In this document: piece by piece, positions 8,401 to 17,029 of the stretch
Numbering within the stretch: position 1 is the first letter of the stretch
How the letters are laid out: each line of letters begins with the position of its first letter
DNA from: Spirogloea muscicola
Lineage: Eukaryota; Streptophyta; Zygnematophyceae; Spirogloeales; Spirogloeaceae
DNA length: 17,212 nucleotides
Reading direction: 5' to 3'
Assembly (NCBI GenBank): GCA_009602725.1
Contig: WELB01000106.1
Span: 434,953 to 452,164, forward strand
Program-made: the position numbers and the translations under genes
Notes under the pieces: generated by a model
Seen by the model: the letters and a program-made list of their open reading frames with translations, nothing else
Databases searched by the model: none
Told to the model about the DNA's origin: nothing

Positions 8401-11248
8401 CAAGGTCCAAGATCTGGTGACACATAAAAGGCTTTCACTACGACTTCCTTGTTGTTGTTACCTTTTCAGTTTATCAAAGAGGTCATTGAAGCAGAAAGCA
8501 AGACTGACAAGGCCGAAGTACTGGCTAAGATCAAAGACATGAGAATCCTTGACAATGTTGATCTGCCTGAGAGTGTGGCCAAGAATTTCGTTGATCTGAA
8601 GAAGGAAAAGAAAGGGAAGAAGAAGGAGAAGAAGGCGGAGAAGAAGGCTGAGAAGAAGGCTGAGAAGAAGGCTGAGAAAAGCAAAGGCAAAGACAAGGAT
8701 GATGTAGACGAGGAAGAGGAGGATGAAGAGGAAGAGCTAGGGCCTGCTGTGGTTCGCATGGCCAATCTCTGTGTCATCTCAGGCCATGCAGTGAATGGAG
8801 TTGCTGAGATTCACTCTGAAATTGTCAAGCAGGATGTCTTCAACAACTTCTACAAGGTTGTTTTCCATACTTGTCCAGTAATGTAGCAATGGTAGAGCAA
8901 TTTTTACAAGGCTGTTTTTTGCTTGTCCAGTAATATAGCAATGATAGAGAAAGTATCACAGGAGCTGTTGTTGTTCTTCCTGGCACCAAATCATTGAGAA
9001 CTACCACGATTGAGGTCATCTTGTTGACTCGTTGGTCTGTACTTTGTCTTATGTCCAGTTATGGCCGGAGAAGTTCCAGAACAAGACAAATGGCGTCACA
9101 CCCCGACGCTGGATTCGCTTCTGCAACCCTGATCTCAGTGCAGTTATCACGAAGTGGCTCGGCAGTGAGGATTGGGTCCTGAATGCAGATCTACTTGCTG
9201 GCTTGAAGCAGGTCCGACTATCTCAGTCATCCCTTGGTCGTTTGACTTCTGCTTCAAGCAAGGGCTGTGCATTTGGACTCTGTCTGGTCCTGCCATTCTC
9301 ATATATTGCTTTCTTCTGGTTGCTGGAGCAGCACGCTGACAACAAGGACCTGCACAAGGAGTGGGTTGCTGCAAAGTACGCAGCCAAGGTGAAGCTGGTG
9401 GATTATGTGAAGAGAACCACCGGATTCACAATATCCCCAGATGTCATGTTTGACATCCAGGTATTTGAGCTGCAAACAGCTAGTCATGGATGTTTAGGCA
9501 TTCCAGCTGATCAAACACTCAATGGAGGTGCAGGTGCTGCCGCTGTGGGGTTCAGTAATCCCTGATTTTAGTAGCAAACGACCTGTGTAGAAAGGCAGTG
9601 CACCTAAGAGAAGTGATTATTACGCCACTGGCAATTGACAAAATCTACTGCGTCCTCCAAATGAAGGTCAAGCGGATTCACGAGTACAAGAGGCAGCTTC
9701 TTAACATTCTAGGTGTCATCCTTCGATACAAGAAGATGAAGGGAATGACACCAGAAGAGCGCAAGTGAGATACTGGCAAATTCATCACCCATTCTCATGA
9801 TACTTTTGAAATTTGAATGTGTCGCTCAGTTTGTTGTGAGATATTAGGCTACCTTCTCACTCCCCTGAAGACTCTGATTTTCTAGGGAGGCCTTCGTGCC
9901 ACGAGCCGTAATGTTTGGCGGGAAGGCTTTTGCCACGTACTGGCAAGCAAAGCGCATCGTGAAATTGATCACTGATGTTGGCAACACAGTCAACAACGAT
10001 GCAGACATTGGTGACCTCCTCAAGGTGCACAAGCAGATGTATCGACGTGGGCTACCTAGCACGTGCCTTCGTTCGGTCTATGCAATATATCAGGCCTTGC
10101 AGCAATTGTTGCTGTACACCACTTAGACCTTGTGTCCTTGGCCTGATGCAGGTGATCTTCATCCCTGACTACAACGTCAGCGTTGCCGAGATCCTCATTC
10201 CAGCATCAGAGTTGTCACAGCATATCAGGTCTGCCACTGCTATACTGCAAACATTTACCCGCTGCACCTCACACCAACCTTTGGGGTTGCTTGATTATTT
10301 GCATCTTGGGGGCATGGCATTGCATGGAAATCCTTATATGAGCCTTGAATGTCGATGAAGATTCAATCTTGAATTTGAGCATGACTCTCAAATGCAAAGT
10401 TCCTCTTTGTTTCCTGCAGTACTGCTGGCATGGAAGCTAGTGGCACAAGCAACATGAAGTTTGCTATGAATGGGTGCCTCATAATCGGGACATTAGATGG
10501 AGCCAATGTGGAGATTCGAGAGGAGGTTGGGGAAGACAACTTCTTCCTATTTGGTGCCTATGCTGATGAAATTGTCAATCTGAGGAAGCAAAGAGCCGAG
10601 GGCAAGGTAAGCCATTGCGGCTGGCTGGGCATTGTGGCATGCTTCTGATTGAGTATCACAATCTCAGTCATTTGTATGCTTGGAGCTGGTACTGGCACAC
10701 ATCTTGCTACCTTATATGTGTCCTCATATTGTGAAATCTATGTTGGAGCTGTGACAGTTCACACCAGATCCTCAATTTGAGGAGGCCAAGGCGTTCATCA
10801 GGAGTGGTGCTTTTGGTGACTATGATTACGAGCCTCTCCTGGACTCACTTGAAGGCAATGAGGGCTTTGGTCGTGGCGACTACTTTTTGGTTGGCCATGA
10901 TTTCCCGTCCTATGTGGCGGCCCAGCTGGAGGTTGACAAGGCATACAAGGACGAGGACGTAAGTTGGAGCCATTAATGCTAGTCTTCTGGGACGCTATGG
11001 TCTGGCTTGAGGAGCATCTAGATGAGCTTCAACATATTGCAGCAAGTGGGTGTTTTAGAGGTCTGACAGATTATCGTCAGGTATCCAGAGGTGCTACTTG
11101 CATGTGCTGACGCATCTCGATCACCCTGCAGGGCTGGACAAAGTCATCCATTCTCAGCACAGCTGGTTCTGGCAAGTTCAGCAGCGATCGCACAATACAC
11201 CAGTACGCTAAGGAGATATGGGGCATCACAGCACAGCCAGTGCCTTGA
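5435..11248 (+). CDS. PHS1: Plastidial alpha-1,4-glucan (starch) phosphorylase, Pho1 type
   Basis: GT35 enzyme (EC 2.4.1.1): reversible phosphorolysis of alpha-1,4-glucans to glucose-1-phosphate, in the plastid. Exons: 5435-5577 (with N at 5461), 5849-6009, 6182-6259, 6435-6536, 6755-6931, 7122-7258, 7479-7602, 7730-8004, 8194-8311, 8470-8856, 9059-9211, 9332-9460, 9667-9764, 9886-10024, 10152-10228, 10420-10606, 10758-10958, 11132-11248. All are GT-AG with agreeing phases. Without the N the model gives 933 residues. The N-terminus is a transit peptide ([10 protein letters not shown], then Ser/Ala/Arg and [14 protein letters not shown]). Landmarks: [120 protein letters not shown], and [14 protein letters not shown] with the PLP lysine at about 779. 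[10 protein letters not shown] plus a charged insertion at about 482-528 marks the Pho1 (L80) type, not the cytosolic Pho2 type. It ends GITAQPVP. I see no equivalent of the animal N-terminal phosphoserine segment. Confidence 0.95.
5461..5461. other. Uncalled base breaking the phosphorylase first exon
   Basis: The ATG frame before the N (codons starting at 5435) and the transit-peptide frame after it (which splices in phase to exon 2) differ by one base. Leaving the N out joins them exactly. The N is therefore an inserted placeholder or a small misassembly in a GC-rich stretch and not a biological frameshift. A gap of unknown length (two extra bases modulo three) would fit too. Confidence 0.75.
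8626..8673 (+). repeat. Four 12-bp tandem units encoding EKKA repeats in the phosphorylase
   Basis: GAGAAGAAGGC(G/T) is repeated four times, in frame, inside exon 10, giving four EKKA units within a longer Lys-rich run (about 8599-8700). This is followed by an Asp/Glu run (about 8700-8740). The units differ only in the last base of the first one, suggesting recent expansion by slippage. Confidence 0.9.
8849..8952 (+). repeat. 54-bp tandem duplication spanning the exon 10 splice donor
   Basis: TACAAGG followed by a T-rich stretch and CTTGTCCAGTAAT(G/A)TAGCAATG occurs at 8851-8895 and again at 8905-8945, with a two-base indel and a few substitutions. The first copy begins with the last codons of exon 10 and its GT donor (8857-8858). 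In the second copy the matching position reads GC (8911-8912). The second copy lies wholly in the intron. Confidence 0.85.
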
Positions 11249-11865
11249 TTTCCCACTTGGCACGTGGGATGCAGAGGCGGCAGCACAATAGCTGCAGTGC
11301 CATCTGACACAGTCGCAACAACGTGGTCGTGAAACGACCTTGTCTGTTGCTGCAGAAGTGCACCATACTCGTACCAATGCGTCCTTCTCTGCTGATTTTG
11401 GCAGCTGCTGTGTGGGTCATGGTGGGAGAGTGGTCAACAGACACTCGCCTCCCTGGTGTTTGCCTGATGCTGTACTTGTGTTGGTCGGTCTATTAGGACA
11501 ATGGGACTGGACTCTTTCCTGCAATCAGGCACGTTACCGTGAATGTAGCAAATAACATATATGGCAAAACGTGCTAGTGATCAGACCTGCAGTGCAAAGT
11601 GATCACACCACTCCACTTGGTTATTATGTGCTGGCCATGCGACCAATTGGAAGTGAAGTTGGCTGACAATTGTTGTGCTTAAGCTGCTGTGATGTGGGAC
11701 GGCAGGATTACCAATTTGAGGAGTTGCACAATCTCATGACAGGCAAATCCTGCTGGCCAGCCTACAAATGCAGACGGCAGACTTTGACAAGGAGCACAGC
11801 ATAATCTTCTGTCAGAGCAGCAAAGTCACGAGCACATGTTAGATGTAATAACCTCAAATGCACAT
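11249..11865 (+). terminator. Probable 3'UTR of the phosphorylase gene
   Basis: The first TGTAA after the stop codon is at 11844-11848, giving a 3'UTR of about 600 bases, long but usual in green algae. A weaker TGTAG at about 11543 might serve as an earlier signal, and a further TGTAA sits at 12110-12114. I see no credible coding in this stretch. Confidence 0.4.
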
Positions 11866-12437
11866 GGGGTGAGGGGTGGGACGCGTCAACCGCTACCGGG
11901 CTTGAAGTCATGGCAAAGCCCGCTATCCATAAGTCGGCTCCCATGGCCTAAGAAGCTCATTAGCGGTTGGTCCAATGGCAAATAGAGGCAGACAGAGTGT
12001 TGCTGGTGAACTTGCAGCACTGACCACCTGTGACCACAACCGACCAGAGGCACTTCCAGCTGGGCAGTGGGAGGTGGGCAAGAGTATGGGGCAAGTGCTG
12101 CTGCGGCAGTGTAACAGGGCTGCTGCTTCTACTGGCTTGCAAGGGTGCAGTAGGACCTTGAGCAAGAGCCTCCAGCTGCCTGACATGCTGCCTTGCTTAC
12201 GTTGCTCGTCTCGGATCTGCTAAGGAGCTGAGAGCTTCAAGGAGCTGACACCAGGACTGCGCCTTGCGGCGGTTGAAGTCAAAAAGAATCGGGCGAGCTC
12301 AATGGGCCAGCCCGCAGTGTTGTGACACTGCAACAGGAGCAGGCGCCACAAGGGCAAGCTGCTGCGGAGCTGGGGGAGTACACAGGAGGGGTATGCTGTG
12401 CGGAGTGGTGTGGGCGAGGGGGGAGTGGCAGGCGTCA
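11866..12437. other. Convergent intergenic / 3' flank
   Basis: This lies between the ends of the plus-strand phosphorylase and the minus-strand tail-anchored gene. No TGTAA is found on the minus strand downstream of the stop at 12438, so the 3' end of that gene is not located. Open frames here are short, mutually overlapping and without recognisable sequence. I see nothing else in it. Confidence 0.4.
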
Positions 12438-13126
12438 TCAGTCCTGGAAGACGCGCGGAAGCACGAGACTGTAGTAGAAGAGCAGTACGGGCGCGCCGAG
12501 GAAGGCCAGCAGCGCGTTCCTCTTCATGTTCCCTGCGCCGTCTGCTCGCGCACACTCGGCAAAAGCAGCACGGGCCTGGTCATGGGCCGCCGGCAGCCAC
12601 TGGCAAAGCCTTCGAGGCCCTGAGAAGCTGTCTCGCCAGCGCGGCCAACACCGGAACCACAGCCGCAACTGGATCGGCTCGCCTGTGGCGCTCGGCAGCC
12701 CTCTCGACAGCGCTGGTGGCTCCGGCAGCAGTAGCAGCCAGGGGCGCAGGGCGGCTGCCGAGAGCGTGGCGTACCGTCGACGAGCTCGAGGTTGTACTGG
12801 CCGGGGGCCATCTTGGCGCTCGCGACGACGACGACGCCGTCGTCCGCGCGGCGCAGCACGACGCGGGCGTGCTCCCTGCCGAGGCGGGCGAGCGAGCGAC
12901 GCAGCAGCGTCAGGCTCGGCCGGGCCGGCGGCCGAGACCCACGTTGCCTCGCCGGTGGCGGCGGCGGCCCCGCGCGTTTTCCGCCGCGGCCCACGGCGGC
13001 GCGGGCGGGTCCTGGTGGGCGCCCACCTGAGCTTGAAGGCGTCAACGACGGCGCTGAGCGCATCCGCGCTGTGCGAGGCGCCTGGCGTCGCAGTTGCCGG
13101 CGCAGGCGCGCGCCAGGGCCCGCCGT

Positions 13127-13127
<1 letters not shown>
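12438..13127 (-). CDS. Unrecognised tail-anchored membrane protein, 3' exons only
   Basis: Three minus-strand exons fit together: 13127-13027 (open further up into the T run), 12875-12775 and 12619-12438. Donors are GTGGGC and GTACGC, acceptors CGGCAG and TCTCAG, and phases 2 and 1 agree. Read in order the protein has a Pro/Ala-rich start, SADALSAVVDAFKLR, then EHARVVLRRADDGVVVVASA with KMAPGQYNLELVDG (beta-strand-like), then a helical LPAAHDQARAAFAECARADG and a C-terminal hydrophobic segment NALLAFLGAPVLLFYYSLVL, ending PRVFQD at TGA 12440-12438. The layout suggests a tail-anchored or single-pass protein with a short tail after the membrane segment. I do not recognise the family. The upstream exon is interrupted by the 78-base homopolymer and N, so the start is unknown. 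Shorter alternatives using single frames fit worse because they lack the phase agreement. Confidence 0.55.
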
Positions 13128-13205
<78 letters not shown>

Positions 13206-13206
13206 N
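13128..13206. repeat. 78-base A homopolymer followed by an uncalled base
   Basis: A(78) runs from 13128 to 13205 and is followed directly by N (13206), inside DNA that is otherwise very GC-rich on both sides. No TGTAA precedes it on the plus strand and no target-site duplication flanks it. I take it as a probable assembly or gap-filling artefact, although a real A/T tract cannot be excluded. Confidence 0.8.
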
Positions 13207-13799
13207 GGCGGCGGAGACGGCTGCTGCGGCGGCGGCGCTGGTCCGGCCCCGTGGAGGACACGTGGCGGGCTGGCGTGAGGCTGCCCTGCGGCCCGCCCGG
13301 GCGTGGGGAGCTGTGAGGCCGGGCGGCGCGCTCGGCGCCGTGATCAAATCCGTGTGCGAAAGCCGGCCCGAGCCGTGGGTGAGGAGGCCTTATCCTGGGC
13401 CAGCCATGGCTGGCCTAGCACCCCGTCGTCGTTCCTCTCTGGCCTGGCCCCACACAGCAGCCGTGGCCCCCCCGGAACGGCAGCTCCGTCTTGCCCTTCG
13501 GGGAGCCACTCCTTGCTGCAGTCTGACAGGGGACTCCTTTGGCTCCTTCGGCTGTACATTCCTTTGGGCTGGCCTCTCACAGCCATTGCTGTAGATGGAA
13601 GAGCTGTTTCGTCTATGGCTCTTCTCTTGCAAGACTACAGCTGCAGGCTTGCCCTTGGGGCTTGCTCCTTTTCACTCCTGCTGAACAGTGTTATCCAACT
13701 CCGCCTTCATAGCAGCAGCCCCTCGTTGTCTCAGGCAACACAGCAGCAGCATCCTACGGTCTCCAGCCAAAAAGAGATTGCAATTTGGCAGATGGCCAT
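13207..13799. other. Region without an assigned gene (probable 5' part of the 12.4-13.1 kb gene)
   Basis: The GC-rich part 13207-13400 has the composition of a gene 5' end and probably holds the promoter or first exons of the minus-strand tail-anchored gene, but no start can be chosen across the N. A minus-strand frame from an ATG at 13586 to a stop at 13344 (80 codons) begins within the repeat copy at 13557-13610 and is not recognisable. From 13611 to 13799 I see only AT-richer, non-coding-looking sequence. Confidence 0.3.
13557..13610 (+). repeat. Dispersed repeat, copy inverted relative to 4778-4833
   Basis: The plus strand matches the minus strand of 4833-4778: a 34-base block with one mismatch (13557-13590), then a 15-base identical block (13596-13610) after a short variable spacer. 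Unlike the 4.8 kb locus there is no second unit. The flanking sequences do not match. Confidence 0.8.
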
Positions 13800-14026
13800 T
13801 TACACAACGTGAAATAGTGACAGACAGCTGCTCAAATTCTTGACTGTCCATTGCGATGCAGTGTGCATTGCAGTTAGTGCAGCCACTGCAGCCAGCATGT
13901 GGTCAGAGATGCCAGCGTCTATACGATGAAACGTACATGAATGGATCTAGCAGGTTCTCACGTCCCTGGGTGGCTACATCAGAATGACTGGTAACTGGTG
14001 ATAGATCACCACAAGTCGTCCACAAA
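13800..14026 (-). terminator. 3'UTR and poly(A) signal of the minus-strand gene at 14-17 kb
   Basis: On the minus strand TGTAA lies at 13804-13800, about 220 bases after the TGA at 14029-14027. The spacing and motif fit a green-algal 3' end. No open frame of note continues through it. Confidence 0.5.
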
Positions 14027-17000
14027 TCAGCGCATGAGAGGCCCAGTCAGGCCAAAAGCTGCCTCAAGCTGCATGCCTGACAAGCCCTCGGGCTTGGTTG
14101 CCAGCTGCTTTCGCCTTGACTTGGGCGGGACTCGGGCTTGGGCAGGATCAGCCACTACGCCTAGGCTCACAGGGACTGCGCTGGCTGGCACCAGCCTGCA
14201 ACCACCATGTGCTGGTGTTGCGGAGCAAGGGCTGGTTGGACATGGCAGAGCCTCCTCTCTGTGCCGCGGCTCCACAGCCTTGTCCCTGACCACAACACAT
14301 GGAGCAGGCGCCAGTGACATTCCAAAGGGTTGTAGCAGCCACTCCGGCCTCCTCGCATCCGGAAGCAAGCAGGCCTCAGCTGCAACTTGATTGTGCTTGT
14401 TGCCATACGGTGCGTACTTCAACGTGGCGACGTCCGGCAAAGTCTCGCGCTTTCGTGGCGCCTCAGCTGCAAACATCCAGCCAGGGGCGGCTATCCCGGT
14501 CCTCTCTTGCCCAACCTTGTTGCTTGGGGCAGCTTGCACAGTTGACGTGGCCGCTTCAAACGGAGGGTATAGCACAAGGAACTTCTCCATGTGGAGCTCA
14601 CAAGTATCTGGAAGAGGGCCCCTTGGCGTGGTTGTACAGTCTCCTGGCGCCTGCACAACGCAAGCCTTGCATGAGACTCTACAGGCGATCAAGTATCTAG
14701 GCTTGCTAATATATATTGCACAAGTGCGATGTACTTTGACAAGTAAGGCAAGCAGAAACCAGAACTTGACAGCTGAAAAATGTAAGTGGAGCACTTACTG
14801 GAGTGAGGGGTTCGGCCGCTTGGTCAGCCCCTGCGGCCTCTTGGTCAGCTGCAAGCTCTGCTGTCCTCCCCTGACACGCCCATGTCTTCCGTTTCAAAGA
14901 ATGGCTCCAAGGGGCTCGGTCGACCCCCACCTGCAGTCCTTCCCCAGGCTGGGCAACCTGCTGCTTGTCTTGGGGGGCACGGAAGGCCTGACAGTTGATG
15001 TTGGTGGCACTGGTGTACTTGCGAGAGGGTTCCGGGGGGGAGACAACAGCGAGTTGCCACAAGTTTGCCGTAGGAGAGCTTGGGGACATCCTCGCATCCG
15101 CGCCCACATTGCCATGGCCACGCCCATCAAAGCTGGCAGTAGGGGCAAAGGGCCTGCCCCGCAGCAGCTGCTTGCATGAGGAGGTGCGCTCTGAGAGGAT
15201 CTCCCATTGCGCCAGCGTAAAGGCCTCTCGACCCTTTCCAAGCGCCCTCAGTATCAAGTTTAGGGTCCGCCACAACTGCGTAGGGAGTTGCGCATGTTCA
15301 ACAACATCATCTAACTGATCAATGGCACATCTGCTGCATGCTAAAAGGAGTACAGTGTAAAACTGCTCCTGTACTACCAATAGAAAGGAAGAAAGCTCAG
15401 TCCAATAGACAATCTAAACCCACCGGGCAATCTCAATCCATTGGGCAAGGAGTTGTCTTCAGACCACTGAGAAATGAAGCAAGGCGCACCATAATGCGAG
15501 GAAGCAAGGTCCAGAACTGGTCATACCTCCCCTGTGGTGTCATGCCCAAGCGAAGAGCAGTTCTGCAGGCTGCTTGCTGCACGAGAGAGGACCATGATGA
15601 ATGTGGTGTATAGCAGCCGCTGCAGCGACCGCGGCTTCCGGCGCGCTTTGCGAGCCATCCTGAGAAGCCAGGCAGTCCACTTGGCTGCCATTTCCATTGT
15701 CGGCCGCTCCCACCTGTTTCGAGCAAAGGATGAAGGGAGGCTCAGTCAACTTGGCGCAGGGGCTCTCTTTGCGGGTGTGGGAACCGTCACGGCTGTGGTA
15801 ATTCCCTCATGAACATCTCATAAGTTTATAACAAATCCTTGACATCTTACAACTTGATACATTGTAACTGTTACAGAAATGAAGTCGCAAGTCATCTGGC
15901 AAGCCGGACGAGAACACAGCACTGGTTGCCAGGAGCATGCGGGTCTAATAGATAAAGCAAGAGCACGCTTACCTCTTCAGGATGACAGTCTGAGCAAGCG
16001 CAACCTTCAAGTACTTCTGCATCTGCATCAAGCTTTCCCGGTGCACTGACGTATCCGAGTCCTTGGAGGTGGAGGGCAGCTCGAGCGACGCCAGTGCGGC
16101 ATGCCCGCTCTGCGAGAAGGAGGAGGCACCATCCTCCGCCGCACACCTCTGCTTGGCAGCACTTGCCCTCAGCCTGGCCAAACAGAAAGCGAAGATGCGC
16201 AGCTGTCAGCACCAATCTTCCACCACTACCATTACGTTGCTTGCAGATGACGGCATGCCGGCAGCAAGGCGAGGACAGAAGGCAGGACGTGGGCATACCT
16301 GCTCTTGTCCCGGCGGAGGAGCGCCTCTGCCAGGGCGTGCAGAGGGCCGATGTCGTCGCCCCACGTCTGGAGCTGCGACGCCTGCCGCAGCCCGTGCTGC
16401 AGCAGGCCTGGCCGCGGCTGCGCTGACGGGTACCGGGCAGCCCAGGCTGCGTCGAGGGCGTCCTGGGCGTGCTCCTCCCAGTGCGTCGCAGCGCGACCCG
16501 TGCCTCTGGCGGCCCGCCTCGCGACCACCACGTCCATGAACGACCGGCTGCGCTTCAGGTGGCCCGACTGTGCCCACGTCTGGTCCTTGCCCACCGGGCC
16601 GGCGGCGCGACTGCGCTGGCTGCGGCTGCTCGACACCCCCCTGGACGAGCACGACTCGCGCGCGGTGGACAGGCTCCGCGAGCCCTCCGACTTCCAGGAC
16701 CGAGCGCCCGCGGCGCCCGCGCGGCCCGCCGAGGGCGCCATGGGAGACAGCGCCGGCTCTGGCCAGGCGACGTCGGCCTCCTGGCGACGGCCCTGGCGCC
16801 TGCGCGCCGTCCTGTGGAGGGCCCCCCACGCGCCGCCCTCCTGCTGCACGCGCCGCCGGTGAGAGCCGACCTCAGTCGCCGCACGGCAGACATGAGGAGC
16901 CCAGCGCGACGACGGCAGGACAAGGCCTGGTGCAGGCGACGCCAGCGACGACCGCCGCGGCGCTTGCTTGAGCCACGGCGCAGCCGCCGAAGAGAATGTG

Positions 17001-17029
17001 CGGCAGAGGCCACTGGCGAGGGCCTCCAT
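14027..17029 (-). CDS. Unrecognised multi-exon protein, possibly organelle-targeted
   Basis: Minus-strand exons 17029-16299, 16173-15973, 15713-15527, 15368-14799 and 14650-14027 join with agreeing phases (2, 2, 0, 0). They have good donors (GTATGC, GTAAGC, GTATGA, GTAAGT) and clear acceptors (for example pyrimidine-rich to GGCCAG, and GTTGTGCAG), and give 770 residues ending GLTGPLMR. From the ATG at 17029 the N-terminus (MEALASGLCRTFSSAAAPWL) is Ser/Ala/Arg-rich with one acidic residue, like a mitochondrial or plastid presequence. Residues about 20-180 are low-complexity and basic. The middle (THWEEHAQDALDAAW, LMQMQKYLKVALAQTVIL, KWTAWLLRMARKARRKP, EQFYTVLLLACSRCAIDQLD, LWRTLNLILRALGKGREAF) is helical and amphipathic, like an alpha-solenoid or scaffold. 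The C-terminal 300 residues look disordered apart from ELHMEKFLVLYPPFE. No catalytic motif is seen. The frame is also open upstream to a possible donor at 17071, so the true start may lie outside the window. Confidence 0.6.

Noticed and set aside
10777-10962. Plus-strand frame inside phosphorylase exon 17
   Set aside because: It overlaps, out of frame, the well-conserved exon coding [15 protein letters not shown].
13128-13205. A run as the tail of a retroposed mRNA on the plus strand
   Set aside because: No TGTAA signal shortly before it, no intronless known gene upstream, no visible target-site duplication, and it abuts an uncalled base.
12526-13278. Long open frames of both strands across 12.4-13.3 kb containing poly-Lys or poly-Phe
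   Set aside because: They owe their length to the 78-base A run and to GC-rich DNA with few stops. The protein sequence is Arg/Ala/Gly noise except where the spliced minus-strand exons lie.
13406-13594. Plus-strand frame starting MAGLAPRRRSSLAW
   Set aside because: Short, no recognisable domain, ends within the dispersed repeat, and no splice partner was found.
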